NCBI GenBank assembly: GCA_002305415.1
Contig: DBQX01000080.1
Span: 1 to 13,411 of the forward strand
Source: Actinomycetales bacterium UBA1383
GTDB lineage: Bacteria; Actinomycetota; Actinomycetes; Actinomycetales; Actinomycetaceae
Reading direction: 5' to 3'
Length of the DNA stretch: 13,411 bases
Shown: in pieces, positions 13,341 to 13,411 of the stretch
How positions within the stretch are numbered: position 1 is the stretch's first letter
Layout of the letters: each line of letters begins with the position of its first letter
Notes under the pieces: generated by a model
The model's database searches: none
What the model was told of the DNA's origin: nothing
What the model saw: only the letters and a program-made list of their open reading frames with translations
Translations under genes and position numbers: made by a program

Positions 13341-13411
13341 CCCGCGGCGGGAGTGTCGACGGCGCCGCTCCGGCCGCGGCCTTCCCTCCTCCCTCGCCGG
13401 ATGGAGCCTCC
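13341..13411. other. Short 3' flank, nothing recognised
   Basis: 71 bp after the Ohr stop with GC-rich self-complementary bits (such as GGCCGCGGCC) but no convincing terminator or gene start. Confidence 0.4.

Noticed and set aside
1..13411. The window begins and ends with the same nine bases, GGAGCCTCC
   Set aside because: Nine bases are too few to claim a direct repeat, attachment site or circular join in a GC-rich sequence; the window ends are probably arbitrary.

Overview
This is a very GC-rich window (G or C at most third codon positions) that reads as the chromosome of a high-GC actinobacterium. Evidence for this is the codon use, the actinobacterial style of the sugar-acid genes, and start codons without a leader: most transcription units have a -10-like hexamer of the form nAnnnT ending 6-7 nt before the ATG or GTG and no usable Shine-Dalgarno sequence. 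I see no rRNA, tRNA, insertion sequence, CRISPR array or phage gene.

Layout. Positions 116-1660 (+) encode a GH4-type NAD-dependent glycosidase with odd active-site residues and low-complexity insertions. Positions 1717-2775 (+) encode an App1-type phosphatidate phosphatase. A strong hairpin separates this from the convergent pair 4239-2875 (-, mannonate oxidoreductase UxuB) and 5651-4236 (-, glucuronate isomerase UxaC), whose stop and start overlap as ATGA. Divergent from uxaC is a LarA-family nickel-pincer racemase/epimerase (5761-7077, +). It ends at a hairpin and a 20-bp tandem repeat, facing a LacI-family regulator (8203-7190, -). Divergent from the regulator runs larC (8295-9689), larE (9755-10615), larB (10608-11342) and gnd, 6-phosphogluconate dehydrogenase (11354-12814). 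The last gene is an Ohr/OsmC peroxiredoxin (12915-13340).

How the genes may work together. UxaC turns D-glucuronate into D-fructuronate and UxuB reduces that to D-mannonate. The usual next enzyme, mannonate dehydratase UxuA, is absent here. In its place stand a LarA homologue and all three genes that make its nickel-pincer nucleotide cofactor (LarB, LarC, LarE), with gnd directly behind larB. D-mannonate and D-gluconate differ only at C2, the carbon that LarA enzymes epimerise, and gluconate 2-epimerase activity is known in this superfamily. The most interesting reading is therefore a nickel-dependent glucuronate route: glucuronate > fructuronate > mannonate > gluconate > (a kinase not in this window) 6-phosphogluconate > ribulose 5-phosphate. 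It would bypass UxuA and the KDG/KDPG branch. The intermediates are inferred from gene content; the LarA substrate cannot be read from sequence.

Regulation. Both divergent intergenic regions carry the same spaced motif (GGTTGCC-N3-TGTTGC at 5700-5715 and 8224-8239). The larC-larE gap carries a perfect palindrome starting with the same GGTTGCC, which suggests one regulator, plausibly the local LacI protein. A separate AT-rich 18-bp perfect palindrome lies inside the 3' end of larB, 74 nt before gnd.
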